Positions 9,605 through 18,816 of a stretch of DNA of 64,000 bases are shown here, one piece after another. Numbering within the stretch: the stretch's first letter is position 1; every line of letters begins with the position of its first letter. Location: assembly GCA_019695335.1 (NCBI GenBank), contig JAIBAF010000009.1, positions 17,332-81,331 of the forward strand. Reading direction: 5' to 3'. The stretch is from a bacterium. Lineage in GTDB: Bacteria; CLD3; SB21. The position numbers were made by a program, and so were the translations under genes. The notes below the pieces were generated by a model. That model was given only the letters and a program-made list of their open reading frames with translations. It was not told where the DNA came from and did no database searches.

Positions 9605-10432
9605 TTAAAGCTGATCAATCAACACTTGTAAATCGAATCCTTCTTTACGCGAGCGGATATCAAAATAAAATAATGTAACAAAAATCATTTGCATGGGTAA
9701 AAGCAGCACGGACACGATGGCTCCTCCGGTTAGTTTTAACACGTCAAAATCCGGCATAAGCCCTCCTATCCATGCAATTTGCTCAAGAATGATGGAATAA
9801 ATTCCCGCAAATAAATACGTCAGCGAAAATCCGAGAATTCCCAGCAACAACCATGTAATCGCGACCAATCCTATCGCGCGACCCCATTCCAGCCGCATTA
9901 ATTTTTGCGAACGTTGCCAGACCTGAGTCATGGTTTTGCAACCTTCCATGAGAATTAACGGCGTAGTGAACAGTAATTGTAGGAAAAGCCAAACGCCGGG
10001 AATAAAACATAAAACCAAACCTGTAGCTATTAAAATTGTACTCAAAAATGAAATCCAAAACAGTGGACGGATTGATGCGCAGGTTTTTTTTACGACGCGC
10101 CATGGCGATATGTTTTGTTCATGCGTTCTTTCCAGCATAAATTGACAGATCAAACCTCCTGAAAACCAATTGATGCATTGATCCAGAAGCAACATCAAAA
10201 TATTCGTGAAAGTGTACGAAGAAGTTTCGAAAAAGTTGAAGGTGTTGAAGATATGTTCAATATCGATCGCGCCGATTTTATACAACAGAAATTTGAAACC
10301 GTATACCGGCAGGAACAGCCATAAAAGCAGAGCAACAAGCGATTGGTATTCTTGCCGATAAAAAGATAATCCGGCATCGATCGTATCGATAATGTTGCGA
10401 CGGGCGACAAGCCCGGATGAAACGGAATTCAT
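9605..10432 (-). CDS. Multi-pass membrane protein of a MoxR operon, unknown function
   Basis: A 275-aa protein with about five or six hydrophobic helices (around residues 33-55, 80-100, 128-150, 150-170, 190-215 and 235-262). It has no catalytic motif that I recognise. The layout resembles the integral membrane subunits (glycerophosphodiester-phosphodiesterase membrane-domain-like or DUF4013-like) often found first in MoxR/DUF4129/DUF4350 operons. It begins 5 bp after the stop of the aldehyde dehydrogenase gene, so it is very likely co-transcribed with it. Confidence 0.8.
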   Translation of the reverse strand: MNSVSSGLVARRNIIDTIDAGLSFYRQEYQSLVALLLWLFLPVYGFKFLLYKIGAIDIEHIFNTFNFFETSSYTFTNILMLLLDQCINWFSGGLICQFMLERTHEQNISPWRVVKKTCASIRPLFWISFLSTILIATGLVLCFIPGVWLFLQLLFTTPLILMEGCKTMTQVWQRSQKLMRLEWGRAIGLVAITWLLLGILGFSLTYLFAGIYSIILEQIAWIGGLMPDFDVLKLTGGAIVSVLLLPMQMIFVTLFYFDIRSRKEGFDLQVLIDQL

Positions 10433-10437
10433 TCAGG

Positions 10438-11814
10438 CTAAGAATAAAAAAGTTTTTTGATGAGGCTGAGTTTGTTTTTATAAGGCGGGTACCGGATCGG
10501 GATATCGGGCCAGACCGGTGTGCGCATCAGGCTTCGCTTGCGTGAAAACGTTTCAAACGAATACCGGCCATGGTATGTACCCATGCCGCTGAGTCCGACG
10601 CCGCCGAAAGGAAGGTGCGAATTGACAAAATGTACGAGCGTGTCGTTTATGCAGCCGTTGCCGAAGACGATGCTGCTCAATATTTTTTCTTCAGTGTGAT
10701 GATCATTGGTAAAAAGATACAACGATAACGGCCACGGTTTCTGGCGAATGATGGTAATAGCTTCGTCGAGATGTTCATACGTCAATATCGGAAGGATCGG
10801 GCCGAATATCTCGTCGGCCATGACGGCGCTGTCGGGTTTCGCTGAAATGATCGTCGGTGCAATAAATAATTTTTCCCGGTTGGATTGTCCTCCGATGATG
10901 AGATCGGAACCTTCGATCAACTTCATAAGGCGATCGAAATGCCGCGAATTGATAATGTTTGTATAATTACCGCTTTCAGAAGCATCGGCGCCAAAAAATT
11001 CCGCCGTATACTGGCGCATTTTGCCGATCAACCGGTCTTTAACGATTTGGTGCACTAATACATAATCCGGTGCAATACAAGTCTGGCCCGCGTTAAAAAA
11101 TTTACCCCAAAAAATCCGCCGTGCAGCTACGTCGATATTGCAATCATCGTCGACGATGCAGGGGCTTTTACCGCCGAGTTCAAGCGTTACCGGCGTCAAA
11201 GTCTTAGCCGCGGCTTCGGCGACGAAACGGCCGCCTGCAATGCCACCGGTATAAAAAATATGATCGAAACGATACTGATCCACCAATTGCGGAACGACCA
11301 CACGTCCATCGCCTTGAATAACCGCAACATGTTCGGGTGAAAAAGCCTCCGTTATGATCTTTTCAATGATCGTATCCGTAGCCGGGGATAATTCAGAAGG
11401 CTTGAGAACGATGCAGTTACCTGCCGCCAAAGCGCCGATGAGCGGAGCCAGCACCAATTGAAAAGGATAATTCCACGCGCCGACGATCAACACTTGTCCC
11501 AACGGTTCGTCGTGAATATAACTGCTGGATGGAAAATAAATCAACGGGGTGTGTACACGTTTCGGCTTCATCCATTGATGGAGATGTTTCAAACAATGCT
11601 CAATCTCATCGTAGATAAAACCGATTTCACTGAGAAAACCTTCAAAGTCCGGCTTGTTCAAATCCTTTTTCAAAGCGTGCATGATATCGTGTTCATGCTT
11701 TTCGATAACGGACAACAAATGTTCTATTCGTTCCCGGCGAAATTCGTACGACCGCGTCGCTCCGGAATCGAAATAGACACGCTGTTTTTCAAGAATGGAT
11801 AGGAAAGCGTTCAT
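10438..11814 (-). CDS. Aldehyde dehydrogenase, ALDH3-like (fatty aldehyde) class
   Basis: A 458-aa NAD(P)-dependent aldehyde dehydrogenase. Visible motifs are GAWNYPFQLVLAP (cofactor-binding region), the general-base Glu in TLELGGKSP, and the catalytic Cys in FFNAGQTCIAPDY. The absence of a long N-terminal extension and the C-terminal tail fit the ALDH3 group, which oxidises medium- and long-chain aldehydes. It is the first gene of the minus-strand operon that continues through the MoxR cluster to an alcohol dehydrogenase at 3601. No strong Shine-Dalgarno precedes the ATG at 11814. The 212-bp gap upstream is shared with divergent cdd. Confidence 0.94.
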   Translation of the reverse strand: MNAFLSILEKQRVYFDSGATRSYEFRRERIEHLLSVIEKHEHDIMHALKKDLNKPDFEGFLSEIGFIYDEIEHCLKHLHQWMKPKRVHTPLIYFPSSSYIHDEPLGQVLIVGAWNYPFQLVLAPLIGALAAGNCIVLKPSELSPATDTIIEKIITEAFSPEHVAVIQGDGRVVVPQLVDQYRFDHIFYTGGIAGGRFVAEAAAKTLTPVTLELGGKSPCIVDDDCNIDVAARRIFWGKFFNAGQTCIAPDYVLVHQIVKDRLIGKMRQYTAEFFGADASESGNYTNIINSRHFDRLMKLIEGSDLIIGGQSNREKLFIAPTIISAKPDSAVMADEIFGPILPILTYEHLDEAITIIRQKPWPLSLYLFTNDHHTEEKILSSIVFGNGCINDTLVHFVNSHLPFGGVGLSGMGTYHGRYSFETFSRKRSLMRTPVWPDIPIRYPPYKNKLSLIKKLFYS

Positions 11815-11908
11815 ATGAAAATTAGTGGGTGCATGAAGCTTGCATGAATCTACGGATTAGCATCAGTCTATTCAATAACAAACTTTGCATCCGGGAATTT
11901 AAAAGAGA

Positions 11909-11951
11909 GCAAGAGTATTATTTTTATATAATACTCTTGCAATTTTTTTTT
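11909..11951 (+). terminator. Intrinsic terminator in the cdd leader
   Basis: A perfect 12-bp inverted repeat (GCAAGAGTATTA at 11909-11920 and its complement at 11929-11940, 8-nt loop) is followed by AA and nine T. It points toward cdd, ending about 75 bp before its start. The only upstream gene is divergent, so it cannot be an ordinary 3' terminator. It may be an attenuator of cdd-mscS or the end of a short RNA. Confidence 0.75.
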
Positions 11952-12026
11952 CGTGTTAATACATTGACATGTCCCTCTCAAATGACTTTCCTGTAATGAT
12001 CCTGATCATTTAAATGTAGGCAATGC

Positions 12027-12431
12027 GTGGATATCCAGAATTTGATCAAACAAGCTATAGCTGCGCGTAAATTTGCTATTGCGCCGTACTCGCACTTCGA
12101 AGTTGGATCACTGATCGTAACGGATTCAGGAAAAATTTTTACAGGCTGTAATATTGAAAACAGTACGTATGGCCTGACGATTTGCGCGGAACGAGTTGCA
12201 CTTTTCAAAGCGCTTTCGGAAGGTGAAACGATGTTTAAATACGTGGTGGTCGTAGCGAATACGCCGACCGTGTGTTATCCTTGCGGTTCATGCCGGCAAA
12301 TCATTTCTGAATTCGCGCCCAAAGCGGAGATTGTTTGTGCCAATCTTCAATCCGTTTATGAAATATTCAAACCTCAGGAACTTTTTCCTCACGCGTTCGG
12401 GCCGGAAGATTTAAAGCACAACGGGGGTTGA
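12027..12431 (+). CDS. cdd: Cytidine deaminase
   Basis: A 134-aa homotetramer-type cytidine deaminase that converts (deoxy)cytidine to (deoxy)uridine in pyrimidine salvage. Substrate-binding FEVGSLIVTDSGKIFTGCNIE and the zinc site CAE (TICAERVAL) plus PCGSCRQ are all present, with the catalytic Glu between Cys ligands. The start is a GTG at 12027; the ATG at 12023 is out of frame. It sits behind a hairpin terminator at 11909-11951, which suggests leader control. The MscS gene begins 3 bp after its stop, so the two are co-transcribed. Confidence 0.95.
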   Translation: MDIQNLIKQAIAARKFAIAPYSHFEVGSLIVTDSGKIFTGCNIENSTYGLTICAERVALFKALSEGETMFKYVVVVANTPTVCYPCGSCRQIISEFAPKAEIVCANLQSVYEIFKPQELFPHAFGPEDLKHNGG

Positions 12432-12434
12432 AAA

Positions 12435-13499
12435 ATGGAACGGCTCGAAATGTGGTTTCCGGACGAACATTACCGCGTTATCGTATCATCGCTGTTGGTG
12501 GTTGTGTGTGGATTTGTGCTGGCCCAATTGGTGCATGTATTATTTTATCTTACTCACAAAATCATAACATCGCGCACCAAAACCGATCTGGATGATAAAA
12601 TTCTGGATGTGTCACGACGGTCGGTGCAAAGAATTATCGTGGTGTGGGGATTTTATATTGCAACGGATTGGCTTGACGACGTATATCAGGGAACGTGGAC
12701 ACATTATGCCGATGGGATTTTTTTTGTTATAGTTGTTTTTCTGATATCAGTTTTGATTTCCAATATCAATCGCGTTGTGATGGAATGGTATGTGACGTCG
12801 ATTGCCGTTCGTACCGATTCACCCGTTGACGACGAAATTGTTCCTCTTGTTAAACGCGTCAGCAATCTTCTTTTATATTCCATAGCGGGGATCATTTGCC
12901 TGGATCATTTTCATATTGATATTAAGGCACTGGTCGTGTCGCTTGGTGTTGGGTCGTTTGCCGTGGCGTTTGCGGCGCAGGAAACGTTGGCCAATATGAT
13001 CGCAGGGTTTGTTATCATGGTGGATCGGCCGTTTCGTGTGGGCGACCGGATTCGGGTGACGGCAACGCAACAGGTCGGCGACGTTATTCAAGTCGGACTA
13101 CGCAGCACAAAAATTCTCGATTTCGATAACAATATTGTTACTATTCCTAATGCACAAATTATCAAAGGCGATATTATTAATTTTTCATATCCGGAAGCTG
13201 CGATGCGAGTAAAGATTGAAATCGGAATTGCCTACGGATCCGATATTGAAAAAGCAAAAAAAATTATGGAAGGAACATGTGCATCTTTCCCAGTCATATT
13301 GACCGATCCGGCGCCGAAAGCTTATCTTGTTGGATTCGGAGATTCGGCTTTAAATATGATTGTAGTGGCGCGAGCCAGTCATTATAAGGAAGCGTTTGAA
13401 GTGTCTGACCAGATCCGGATCAAAATTCATGACGAGTTTGTCAAAGCCGGTATAGAAATTCCTTTTCCTCAGCGCGTTGTTCACATGCAAAAGAATTAA
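12435..13499 (+). CDS. MscS family mechanosensitive ion channel
   Basis: A 354-aa protein with four predicted helices (about residues 17-40, 70-85, 95-115 and 140-160), then the pore-lining TM3-like segment around residues 165-200 (VSLGVGSFAVAFAAQETLANMIAGF) and the conserved beta-domain start MVDRPFRVGDRIRV. The C-terminal alpha/beta domain follows to the end. It would gate ion release on membrane tension, giving osmotic protection. It has one to two more N-terminal helices than E. coli MscS. It is coupled to cdd with a 3-bp gap, although the two functions have no obvious link. Confidence 0.93.
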   Translation: MERLEMWFPDEHYRVIVSSLLVVVCGFVLAQLVHVLFYLTHKIITSRTKTDLDDKILDVSRRSVQRIIVVWGFYIATDWLDDVYQGTWTHYADGIFFVIVVFLISVLISNINRVVMEWYVTSIAVRTDSPVDDEIVPLVKRVSNLLLYSIAGIICLDHFHIDIKALVVSLGVGSFAVAFAAQETLANMIAGFVIMVDRPFRVGDRIRVTATQQVGDVIQVGLRSTKILDFDNNIVTIPNAQIIKGDIINFSYPEAAMRVKIEIGIAYGSDIEKAKKIMEGTCASFPVILTDPAPKAYLVGFGDSALNMIVVARASHYKEAFEVSDQIRIKIHDEFVKAGIEIPFPQRVVHMQKN

Positions 13500-13528
13500 A
13501 TAATGCTGCGTGAAAACTTGGGTTTATC

Positions 13529-13557
13529 TTGCATTTATATTCGGCGGTATGTATATT
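13529..13557 (+). promoter_or_regulatory. Probable promoter of the repeat-protein gene
   Basis: TTGCAT (13529-13534), 17 bp, TATATT (13552-13557), 71 bp before the start codon at 13629. The same hexamers and spacing recur ahead of rplM and the rRNA operon. Confidence 0.6.
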
Positions 13558-13628
13558 CGTGCCGTTGTTTATAACCCCTTTTCCTGAAAAGACTCATTTT
13601 CATATAATCGTTTACCGGAGAGATCATT

Positions 13629-16600
13629 ATGGATTTCAAGAACCTTCCATTGTTCCCCTCCTTGCGGATACTCGTTAGAAATGGTTGCCTGGGTTTGGTA
13701 TTGCTGTTAATCGGCGGTACCAGCATTGTTTGGTCACAGGCCAATCCAAGAGGTGCGTTTGAATATGTAGCCCGCGCGGGCACGTCGGACGACGGAGCGC
13801 TGGATATGGTGTATGAAAATAACTTATTATATGTTGCTAATAAGTTCAGTGGATTACAAATCATTGATATTTCCAATTTCAATGCGCCTAAAGTTATTAG
13901 CCGTACGCCATCGGCCGGACAGAATTACGGCTTGGCCAAAAAAGGCAATTACATTTATATGGCCGATAACCTTGCGGGATTTCTGGTCTACGACGTTTCT
14001 AATCCGCGCAAACCGAAAAAAGTTGCAGAACTTGCTACTAAAGGCGAGGCGTGGGATGTCGAGATCGTCGGCAACTATGCCTATGTTGCAGCAGGCTTGG
14101 CAGGGCTGCTTGTCATTGATGTTACCGATCCACTTGCCCCGAAAGAAGTTGGATCGCTTCGCTACGAAAAAGAATGGGATTACGCCCGAAAAGTTTTTGT
14201 GACGTCGTCCGGACGGTTGTATGTTGCAGATCGTAAATCGGGGATCCATATCCTTGATATTTCCGTTCCGGCCACTCCGAAAGAAATCAAAAAATATTTG
14301 ACTCAATTTGCCGTAGGCGTTTATGCTGATGACAACTATGCGTACGTAGCCGACGGTCCGGGCGGTTTGCTGATACTGGATGTAGTTAATCCCGAAAAAA
14401 TACGGCAAGTTGCCAAGGTTGATCTGCCGGGTCATGCCAACGATGTCGTTAAAATCGGTAACTATGCATACATTGCTATTGATGACGCCGGTATTCGGGC
14501 GATCGACGTGACTAATCCGGCCAAACCTTTATTCGATGCGCGTTTTGACACACCCGGTCAGGCATTTAAAGTGTCCAAACAAGATATTTTCATGTTGGTT
14601 GCCGATCTGTCCTCCGTGTTGGTGTTGATTCACAATAAACCACCAATCATCTATAAAGTTGGTGATAAAACTATTGCCGAAAATCAAACGCTCAAATTTA
14701 AAGTTCGCGGTATGGATCCCGATGGCAATCCCATAACGTTCTCGGGTAATTTTATTCCGGAAGGCGCTGTGTTCGATCCGAAAGATACGACATTCACATG
14801 GACGCCGAGTTTCGAGCAATCAGGTAAATACGAAGGCATCGTATTTACAGTTACGGAAAATACACAGACCAAATTATTTTCACGCGATACGATGTCCATT
14901 ACGGTGACGAATACCAATCGTCCTCCATCCTTACCGGTAACGGGCAATTATACAGTAGATGAAAATAAACCCCTGGCGTTTACGATCAATGCGCCAACCG
15001 ATCCCGATGTTGAAGATGACGGTAAATTGAAAGTTGCTTTGACGAATCCTCCGACCGGTGCGCAATTCGATCCTGCCAAGCTGACGTTTAATTGGATTCC
15101 GTTGTACGATCAGTCCGGGAGTTATACGCTGAACTTTGTCGTCACCGATGGAGCCGGTGCGACGGAAACAAAACAATCGGTGATTACGGTCGTGAATATT
15201 AATCGTCCACCGGTATTTGCTGATTTGAAAAATTCGGTTACCGTTGATGAAAACTTACCTCTGAATTTTCAAATTCAAGCGTCCGATCCCGATAAAGAAG
15301 ATGTTGGAAAATTAGACTATCTCGGATTCAATCTTCCTCCGGGAGCGGCGTTTGATAAATCGACGCAGACATTTTCATGGACGCCCACCTACGAACAGTC
15401 CGGCCAATATGACGGTTTATATTTCATCGTCAAAGATTTTGAAGGTTTGACGGATACGGTGTTTACTTCCATCACGGTCAACCACGTGAACCGTGCGCCT
15501 TTCCTGGCCAGCATTGTTGCTCAACAGGTGGATGAAGACAAGCCGTTGACGTATAAAGTCACCGGCGATGACCCGGATGTGGAAGACAACGGCAAGCTCA
15601 CGGTCAAATCGGTTGCATTACCTGAAGGCGCGACGTTCGACGAAGCGACCAAAACATTTTCATGGAAACCGACATTCGACCAGTCAGGCGATCATACGGC
15701 GTCTTTCAAAATTTCCGATCCGGCAGGAGCTACGGATGAAATTGCAGTAAACATTGCAGTGAAAAATATCAACCGTCCGCCGACGATTGCAGCTGTCCAA
15801 GCGCAAACTGGAGACGAAAACAAAGACTTCACCGTGGTCATTCCTGAAGGACAAGATTTAGATAAGGAAGATATTGGCAAGTTGACTTACTCGGCAGAGA
15901 ATCTTCCTCAAGGCGCGAAGTTTGATCCGCAAACGCGTACGATCACGTGGTTGCCGACGTATGATCAATCCGGCGTTTATGATGGCATTAAAGTGACGGT
16001 CAAAGACGTGCTGGGTTTGACGGCTGTTGTTTCGTTCAAAATTACGATCAACCATGTCAACCGTCCTCCAGTGATGACCGACATTCCGGCACAAACAGTT
16101 GACGAGACTAAGCTATTGAGTTTTGCCATTACGGCCTCCGATCCTGATAAAGAAGACGCCGGTAAGCTAACATATGCTGCAGAAAATCTTCCGTCCGGTG
16201 CAACGTTCGACGTCAATACGCACCGTTTCTCATGGACGCCGACATTCGAACAGTCGGGTTCATATACCGTTACTTTCAAAGTAACGGATTTTGAAAAATT
16301 GACCGATTCGAAAACAGCAACGCTTACCGTAAATAATGTCAATCGTGCGCCGAAGTTACCGGTACTCGCTTCGACAACCGGCGATGAAAATAAAGCGTTC
16401 ACTGTAACAATCGGAGCGGCCGAAGATCTTGACAAAGAAGATGCCGGTAAGTTGACTTATAAAGCGGAAGGGTTGCCGCAAGGCGCAACGTTTGATGAAA
16501 ACAGCCGGACGATTTCGTGGACGCCGACATACGATCAATCAGGGACGTACCTCGTTAAGATTACAGTGACTGACGCTGGCGGATTATTGGAAACCAAAAA

Positions 16601-17477
16601 TCAGGAAATCAAAGTTAACCATATCAATCGTCCGCCGGTAATGACGCAGCCGTCCAATCAAACGACGGATGAATCCAAAGCCGTCACGTTTACCGTTGAA
16701 GTATCCGATCCTGACAAAGAAGATCAGGGTCGTTTGGTCGTGCGTGCAGATGGTTTGCCGCAAGGTGCCGTATTCAATGCTCAAACACGATCCTTCTCAT
16801 GGACGCCGACGTATGACCAGGCCGGTGAGTATACGGTTAAATTAACCGTCAATGATGCTGCTGGATTGAACGAATCCAAGAGCGTTACCGTCAAGGTTAA
16901 TAACGTCAATCGCAAACCGGCTTTGGGTTTGGTGACTAACCAAACGACGACCGAAAGCAAAGCTGTCGCCTTTACCGCGACCGCCACTGATCCTGATAAA
17001 GAAGATGCCGGTAAATTAACATTCTCTGCTGATGGCGTTCCGGACGGTGCGACGTTTGGCAGCGACGGTAAATTCTCATGGACGCCGACATACGATCAGG
17101 CCGGCGATTATAAACTGACTATTAAAGTTAAAGATGCCGACGGTTTGGAAGATTCCAAATCGATCAGCATTAAGGTCACTAATGTGAATCGTCTGCCTAA
17201 GTTGGACGCGGTTTCCAATCAAGACGTAGAGGAAAACAAAGAACTGAGTTTCAAATTGTCGGCTTCTGATGAAGATAAAGACAATAAACTGACGTTTACC
17301 ATGAGCGGCGCCCCTGCCGGTGCAACGCTTTCGGCTGATGGCAATTTTGCATGGACGCCTAAGGTTGGACAAGCCGGTAAATACACCGTTACTTTCAAAG
17401 TTTCCGATGGGACTGCAGTGGATACCAAAGCCGCAACCATTACCGTCGCTAAAGCGCCCGTTGAAAACAAGAATTAA
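13629..17477 (+). CDS. Secreted LVIVD-repeat plus Ig/cadherin-like repeat protein
   Basis: A 1282-aa protein with a hydrophobic leader at residues 19-37 ending near VWSQA. Residues about 45-335 carry six LVIVD beta-propeller-like repeats (GLQIIDISNFNAPKV, GFLVYDVSNPRKPKK and similar). Residues about 337-1275 carry ten tandem domains of about 94 aa, each starting N(R/K)xP, with VDENxxLxF, DPDKEDxGKLT and a FSWTPTxxQSGxY core, typical of putative-Ig (He_PIG) or cadherin-like folds. The Asp-rich DPDKED segments suggest calcium binding. There is no C-terminal sorting domain or transmembrane anchor. It is probably surface-exposed or released and adhesive. Its own promoter (13529) and terminator (17507) make it a single-gene unit. 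Confidence 0.92.
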   Translation: MDFKNLPLFPSLRILVRNGCLGLVLLLIGGTSIVWSQANPRGAFEYVARAGTSDDGALDMVYENNLLYVANKFSGLQIIDISNFNAPKVISRTPSAGQNYGLAKKGNYIYMADNLAGFLVYDVSNPRKPKKVAELATKGEAWDVEIVGNYAYVAAGLAGLLVIDVTDPLAPKEVGSLRYEKEWDYARKVFVTSSGRLYVADRKSGIHILDISVPATPKEIKKYLTQFAVGVYADDNYAYVADGPGGLLILDVVNPEKIRQVAKVDLPGHANDVVKIGNYAYIAIDDAGIRAIDVTNPAKPLFDARFDTPGQAFKVSKQDIFMLVADLSSVLVLIHNKPPIIYKVGDKTIAENQTLKFKVRGMDPDGNPITFSGNFIPEGAVFDPKDTTFTWTPSFEQSGKYEGIVFTVTENTQTKLFSRDTMSITVTNTNRPPSLPVTGNYTVDENKPLAFTINAPTDPDVEDDGKLKVALTNPPTGAQFDPAKLTFNWIPLYDQSGSYTLNFVVTDGAGATETKQSVITVVNINRPPVFADLKNSVTVDENLPLNFQIQASDPDKEDVGKLDYLGFNLPPGAAFDKSTQTFSWTPTYEQSGQYDGLYFIVKDFEGLTDTVFTSITVNHVNRAPFLASIVAQQVDEDKPLTYKVTGDDPDVEDNGKLTVKSVALPEGATFDEATKTFSWKPTFDQSGDHTASFKISDPAGATDEIAVNIAVKNINRPPTIAAVQAQTGDENKDFTVVIPEGQDLDKEDIGKLTYSAENLPQGAKFDPQTRTITWLPTYDQSGVYDGIKVTVKDVLGLTAVVSFKITINHVNRPPVMTDIPAQTVDETKLLSFAITASDPDKEDAGKLTYAAENLPSGATFDVNTHRFSWTPTFEQSGSYTVTFKVTDFEKLTDSKTATLTVNNVNRAPKLPVLASTTGDENKAFTVTIGAAEDLDKEDAGKLTYKAEGLPQGATFDENSRTISWTPTYDQSGTYLVKITVTDAGGLLETKNQEIKVNHINRPPVMTQPSNQTTDESKAVTFTVEVSDPDKEDQGRLVVRADGLPQGAVFNAQTRSFSWTPTYDQAGEYTVKLTVNDAAGLNESKSVTVKVNNVNRKPALGLVTNQTTTESKAVAFTATATDPDKEDAGKLTFSADGVPDGATFGSDGKFSWTPTYDQAGDYKLTIKVKDADGLEDSKSISIKVTNVNRLPKLDAVSNQDVEENKELSFKLSASDEDKDNKLTFTMSGAPAGATLSADGNFAWTPKVGQAGKYTVTFKVSDGTAVDTKAATITVAKAPVENKN
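14640..17450 (+). repeat. Ten coding tandem repeats of about 280 bp
   Basis: This block encodes the ten Ig/cadherin-like domains. The unit boundary is marked by AAT-CGT-CCx-CCx codons (NRPP or variants), and a TGGACGCC(G/T)AC segment (WTPT) recurs in nearly every unit. Units differ in sequence, so the array is diverged rather than freshly expanded. Confidence 0.8.
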
Positions 17478-17506
17478 TTAATTGATGAAAATTGGTTTGA
17501 AATTGA

Positions 17507-17538
17507 ATAGAGCGATCTTCGGATCGCTCTATGTTTTT
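17507..17538 (+). terminator. Intrinsic terminator after the repeat-protein gene
   Basis: An 11-bp stem (17507-17517 with 17522-17532) closes a TTCG tetraloop and is followed by GTTTTTG. It lies 30 bp after the stop codon. Confidence 0.85.
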
Positions 17539-17552
17539 GTAGCCGGCGGAAA

Positions 17553-17588
17553 ATAAAAAAAGGCTGTCCAAATTTTTTTGAACAGCCT
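17553..17588 (-). terminator. Intrinsic terminator of queA
   Basis: On the minus strand a 7-bp stem (AGGCTGT with ACAGCCT) is followed by a run of seven T. It lies 22 bp past the queA stop and stands back to back with the + strand terminator. Confidence 0.85.
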
Positions 17589-17609
17589 GCAAATAAATTA
17601 AGATAATTT

Positions 17610-18638
17610 TTACTGGATCAACATTGCGTCGCCATAACTATAAAAGCGGTAATTGTCTTTGATGGCTTTTTTGTATGCTTTGAAGACAACTTCTTTGTCG
17701 GAAGCGAATGCACAAGCCAGCATCAGTAAGGTTGACTCCGGTAAATGAAAATTCGTGACGAGTTTGTCGACAATTTTAAATTCATACGGAGGATAGATGA
17801 AACGATCTGTCCAACCGCGGTGCGGCTTGACGCGATTGAGCGCCGTAACGGCGCTTTCAATACTGCGAACGACCGTCGAACCGACGGCGATGACTTTTCC
17901 TCCGGCGTCTTTGGTTTGATTGATCGCACGCGCCGTGATTTCAGGAATTTCAAAATATTCGGAATCCATTTTATGACGGCCGAGGTCTTCGACGGCTACT
18001 TTGCGGAATGTGCCGAGCCCGACATGCAGAACCAATGGAACGATTTTGACGCCTTTACGTTTCAGTTTGGTCAATAATTCTTTAGTGAAATGGAGTCCGG
18101 CCGTGGGTGCCGCGACTGATCCACGAACGCGGGCGAAAACGGTTTGATAATCGATCTTGTCGCTTTCTTCCGCGTGACGTTTGATATACGGAGGAAGCGG
18201 GCATTGTCCGATCTTGTCGATAAATTTATGGAAGTCGCCGTTGTATACGAAACGTACGACGCGTCCACCGGAAACTGTATTGTCGATCACATCGCAAAAA
18301 ACGCCGTCGACGACAAGCCGGTTGCCGATGCGAACTTTGCGGGCCGGTTTCACCAGAACTTCCCATAAATTATTTTCAAGTTCGCGCAATAAAAAAACTT
18401 CAACTTTGGCGTTGGTTTTTTCTTTACGCGCCATCAGACGAGCCGGAAAAACGCGCGTTTCATTGACAACTAAACAATCGTTCTTAGTAATGTATTCCGT
18501 AATGTCTTTAAATTTTTTATCTAGAAGGCTCCCGTCGCGGCGGTTAACTACCATTAATTTTGCATTATCCCGAGGATCGACTGGATATTGCGCAATGTAT
18601 TTTTCGGGTAATTTAAATTTAAAATCCGATAATTTCAT
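17610..18638 (-). CDS. queA: S-adenosylmethionine:tRNA ribosyltransferase-isomerase
   Basis: A 342-aa QueA that transfers and isomerises the ribosyl group of SAM onto 7-aminomethyl-7-deazaguanine in tRNA, giving epoxyqueuosine. Family motifs are MKLSDFKFKLPEKYIAQYP at the N-terminus, NETRVFPARL, GSVAAPTAGLHFT, LVLHVGLGTF and TNFHLPESTLLMLACAFAS. Length matches the family. It ends with its own terminator. A YhhQ-type queuosine-precursor transporter lies 2.5 kb away (21177-21860), so the organism probably uses both late synthesis and precursor uptake. Confidence 0.97.
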   Translation of the reverse strand: MKLSDFKFKLPEKYIAQYPVDPRDNAKLMVVNRRDGSLLDKKFKDITEYITKNDCLVVNETRVFPARLMARKEKTNAKVEVFLLRELENNLWEVLVKPARKVRIGNRLVVDGVFCDVIDNTVSGGRVVRFVYNGDFHKFIDKIGQCPLPPYIKRHAEESDKIDYQTVFARVRGSVAAPTAGLHFTKELLTKLKRKGVKIVPLVLHVGLGTFRKVAVEDLGRHKMDSEYFEIPEITARAINQTKDAGGKVIAVGSTVVRSIESAVTALNRVKPHRGWTDRFIYPPYEFKIVDKLVTNFHLPESTLLMLACAFASDKEVVFKAYKKAIKDNYRFYSYGDAMLIQ

Positions 18639-18745
18639 AGAGCCTCTATATTTGAATTATTTGAAGAATTTTCTAAAATCGCGTAAATATAATAAAAATA
18701 ATATGCGAATGCAATAAAAATTTAAATTAACCGTAAAAACTGCCA

Positions 18746-18779
18746 TTCTGACACTGTTATGTCAGAAGATACACTGTTA
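18746..18779 (+). promoter_or_regulatory. Palindrome plus direct repeats upstream of the NYN gene, possible operator
   Basis: A perfect 8-bp inverted repeat (TTCTGACA at 18746-18753 and TGTCAGAA at 18760-18767, 6-bp spacer) overlaps a direct repeat ACACTGTTA (18751 and 18771, exactly 20 bp apart, about two helical turns). This sits 38-70 bp ahead of the NYN gene start, in the region shared with divergent queA. Confidence 0.4.
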
Positions 18780-18816
18780 AGTATAGTTGAATCAGCTAAT
18801 TACCTATTGATAAATA

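Noticed and set aside
14640..17450. Repeat array as a CRISPR or satellite DNA
   Set aside because: The 280-bp units encode protein domains in one frame and are diverged; no short repeats with unique spacers are present.
18181..18717. 178-aa + strand open frame opposite queA
   Set aside because: It is the antisense of conserved queA codons, with no ribosome site or family resemblance.
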